Positions 5,073 through 5,788 of a stretch of DNA of 5,788 nucleotides are shown piece by piece (the stretch's first letter is position 1; each line of letters starts with the position of its first letter). Made by a program: the position numbers and the translations under genes. The stretch comes from Desulfocapsaceae bacterium (GTDB lineage: Bacteria > Desulfobacterota > Desulfobulbia > Desulfobulbales > Desulfocapsaceae). Below the pieces are notes generated by a model. It was given only the letters and a program-made list of their open reading frames with translations. It had not been told where the DNA came from and made no database searches. The DNA lies in the NCBI GenBank assembly GCA_029934775.1, contig JAOZLO010000199.1:1-5788 (forward strand), read 5' to 3'.

Positions 5073-5732
5073 ATGTTCACAGGGATTATTGAGGGAGTAG
5101 GCAGGCTCATTGTAAAAAGAACAGTTGGCGGCGGGATGGCTTTTGATATCGAAACCGGGTTTGAATTAGTTGATCCGGAAGAGGGGGAGTCCATCGCTGT
5201 AAGTGGAGTCTGTCTTACTGCCTATAAAATCAAAGGCAGGCGGTTCAGTACTGATGTATCTCCGGAGACACTTTCGCGTACTCGTCTTGGTTCTCTCAGG
5301 CAGGGTAGTATGATTAATTTGGAAAGAGCTTTGAAATTGTCGGATCGCCTCGGAGGGCATCTTGTTTCCGGCCATGTTGATACCATGGCTGTTGTAAAAA
5401 AACGAAAGGAATTTGGTGATTATACACTGTTTACCTTTGGTATACCTGATTCAGTAGATCGTTATGTGGTAGAGAAAGGTTCGATAACGGTCGATGGGGT
5501 CAGCTTAACGGTAAATAGTTGTGGGCCCGGATTTTTTGCAGTATCTGTAATTCCGCATACACTCAAAGTTACTACGCTTGGTGAGTTAAAAGAAGGATAT
5601 ACAGTGAATATTGAAGTAGATATACTTGGTAAGTACATCGAAAAGCTACTTGTAATTCCCCTGAAAAACGGTAACACAGTCAGCAAAGAGAGTATTGATT
5701 CTGATTTTCTCTCTAAGCATGGGTTTGTATAA
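5073..5732 (+). CDS. ribE: Riboflavin synthase, alpha subunit
   Basis: The enzyme dismutates two molecules of 6,7-dimethyl-8-ribityllumazine into riboflavin and a pyrimidinedione, the last step of riboflavin synthesis. The 219 residues show the diagnostic tandem of two lumazine-binding domains. Domain 1 has MFTGIIEGVG (1-10), VSGVCLT (43-49, with C47), FSTDVSPETL (58-67) and GGHLVSGHVD (94-103). Domain 2 has GSITVDGVSLTVN (136-148) and VIPHTL (159-164). The C-terminal helix after about 185 would drive trimer formation. The length is normal and no key residue is missing. The ATG start has GGAG at 5060-5063, nine bases upstream. It follows the second TPR gene by 20 bases. In many bacteria ribE is followed by ribBA and ribH, but the window ends too early to see them. 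The product feeds RibF, encoded about 3 kb upstream. In some naming systems this gene is called ribC. Confidence 0.97.
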   Translation: MFTGIIEGVGRLIVKRTVGGGMAFDIETGFELVDPEEGESIAVSGVCLTAYKIKGRRFSTDVSPETLSRTRLGSLRQGSMINLERALKLSDRLGGHLVSGHVDTMAVVKKRKEFGDYTLFTFGIPDSVDRYVVEKGSITVDGVSLTVNSCGPGFFAVSVIPHTLKVTTLGELKEGYTVNIEVDILGKYIEKLLVIPLKNGNTVSKESIDSDFLSKHGFV

Positions 5733-5735
5733 CAC

Positions 5736-5764
5736 CCCACAAGGGGGTATAAGTACCTTGTGGG
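5736..5764 (+). repeat. Stem-loop directly after ribE
   Basis: CCCACAAGG (5736-5744) and CCTTGTGGG (5756-5764) form a perfect 9-bp stem with an 11-base loop, three bases after the ribE stop. An alternative inner stem GGTA-TAAG-TACC (5746-5757) competes for the CC. The bases that follow (TATATGTAACTGC) lack a T-run, so it is a weak terminator at best. It may instead protect the transcript 3' end or separate ribE from a downstream rib gene. Confidence 0.55.
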
Positions 5765-5788
5765 TATATGTAACTGCATAATTTCAAA

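Overview
The window looks like a chromosomal segment of a sulfate-reducing or related Desulfobacterota bacterium. Desulfobulbales is my best guess, at moderate confidence. The main pointers are a Zn-ribbon/HEAT protein resembling the family I know as 'DVU0298', which I associate with sulfate reducers, and Desulfobacterota-like TPR, RibF and RibE sequences. Base composition is moderate and codon use looks even across the main genes.

Left part (1-977). A short C-terminal piece of an unidentified protein is followed by an intact HU-type histone-like gene. Between the HU stop codon and a tRNA-Leu(CAG) gene on the minus strand lie two broken tyrosine-recombinase genes. Only their C-terminal catalytic parts remain. 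They point away from each other and meet at a perfect 22-bp palindrome centred at 644/645. The tRNA has its own promoter and a strong hairpin terminator, and the right-hand recombinase frame ends inside that terminator. I read the interval as the scar of one or more mobile elements beside a tRNA gene.

Middle and right part (978-5788). All remaining genes are on the plus strand: ribF (FAD synthetase/riboflavin kinase), a five-repeat TPR protein, the Zn-ribbon/HEAT protein, a second TPR protein, and ribE (riboflavin synthase alpha chain). RibE makes riboflavin and RibF converts it to FMN and FAD, so a flavin theme brackets three proteins of unknown role. The first TPR gene and the Zn-ribbon gene are 26 bases apart, and the second TPR gene and ribE are 20 bases apart, so each pair is probably co-transcribed.

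Two non-coding stretches carry most of the unexplained structure. The 390-base gap before the first TPR gene holds degenerate AGGCTG-type repeats and a hairpin-rich leader. The 241-base gap before the second TPR gene holds a MITE-like element with CTAG-bounded inverted ends and a second copy of an exact 18-base motif that also lies just upstream of the first TPR gene. No complete transposase, CRISPR array, FMN riboswitch or defence gene is visible. The most notable items are the palindromic recombinase fusion, the shared leader motif and the MITE-like insertion.
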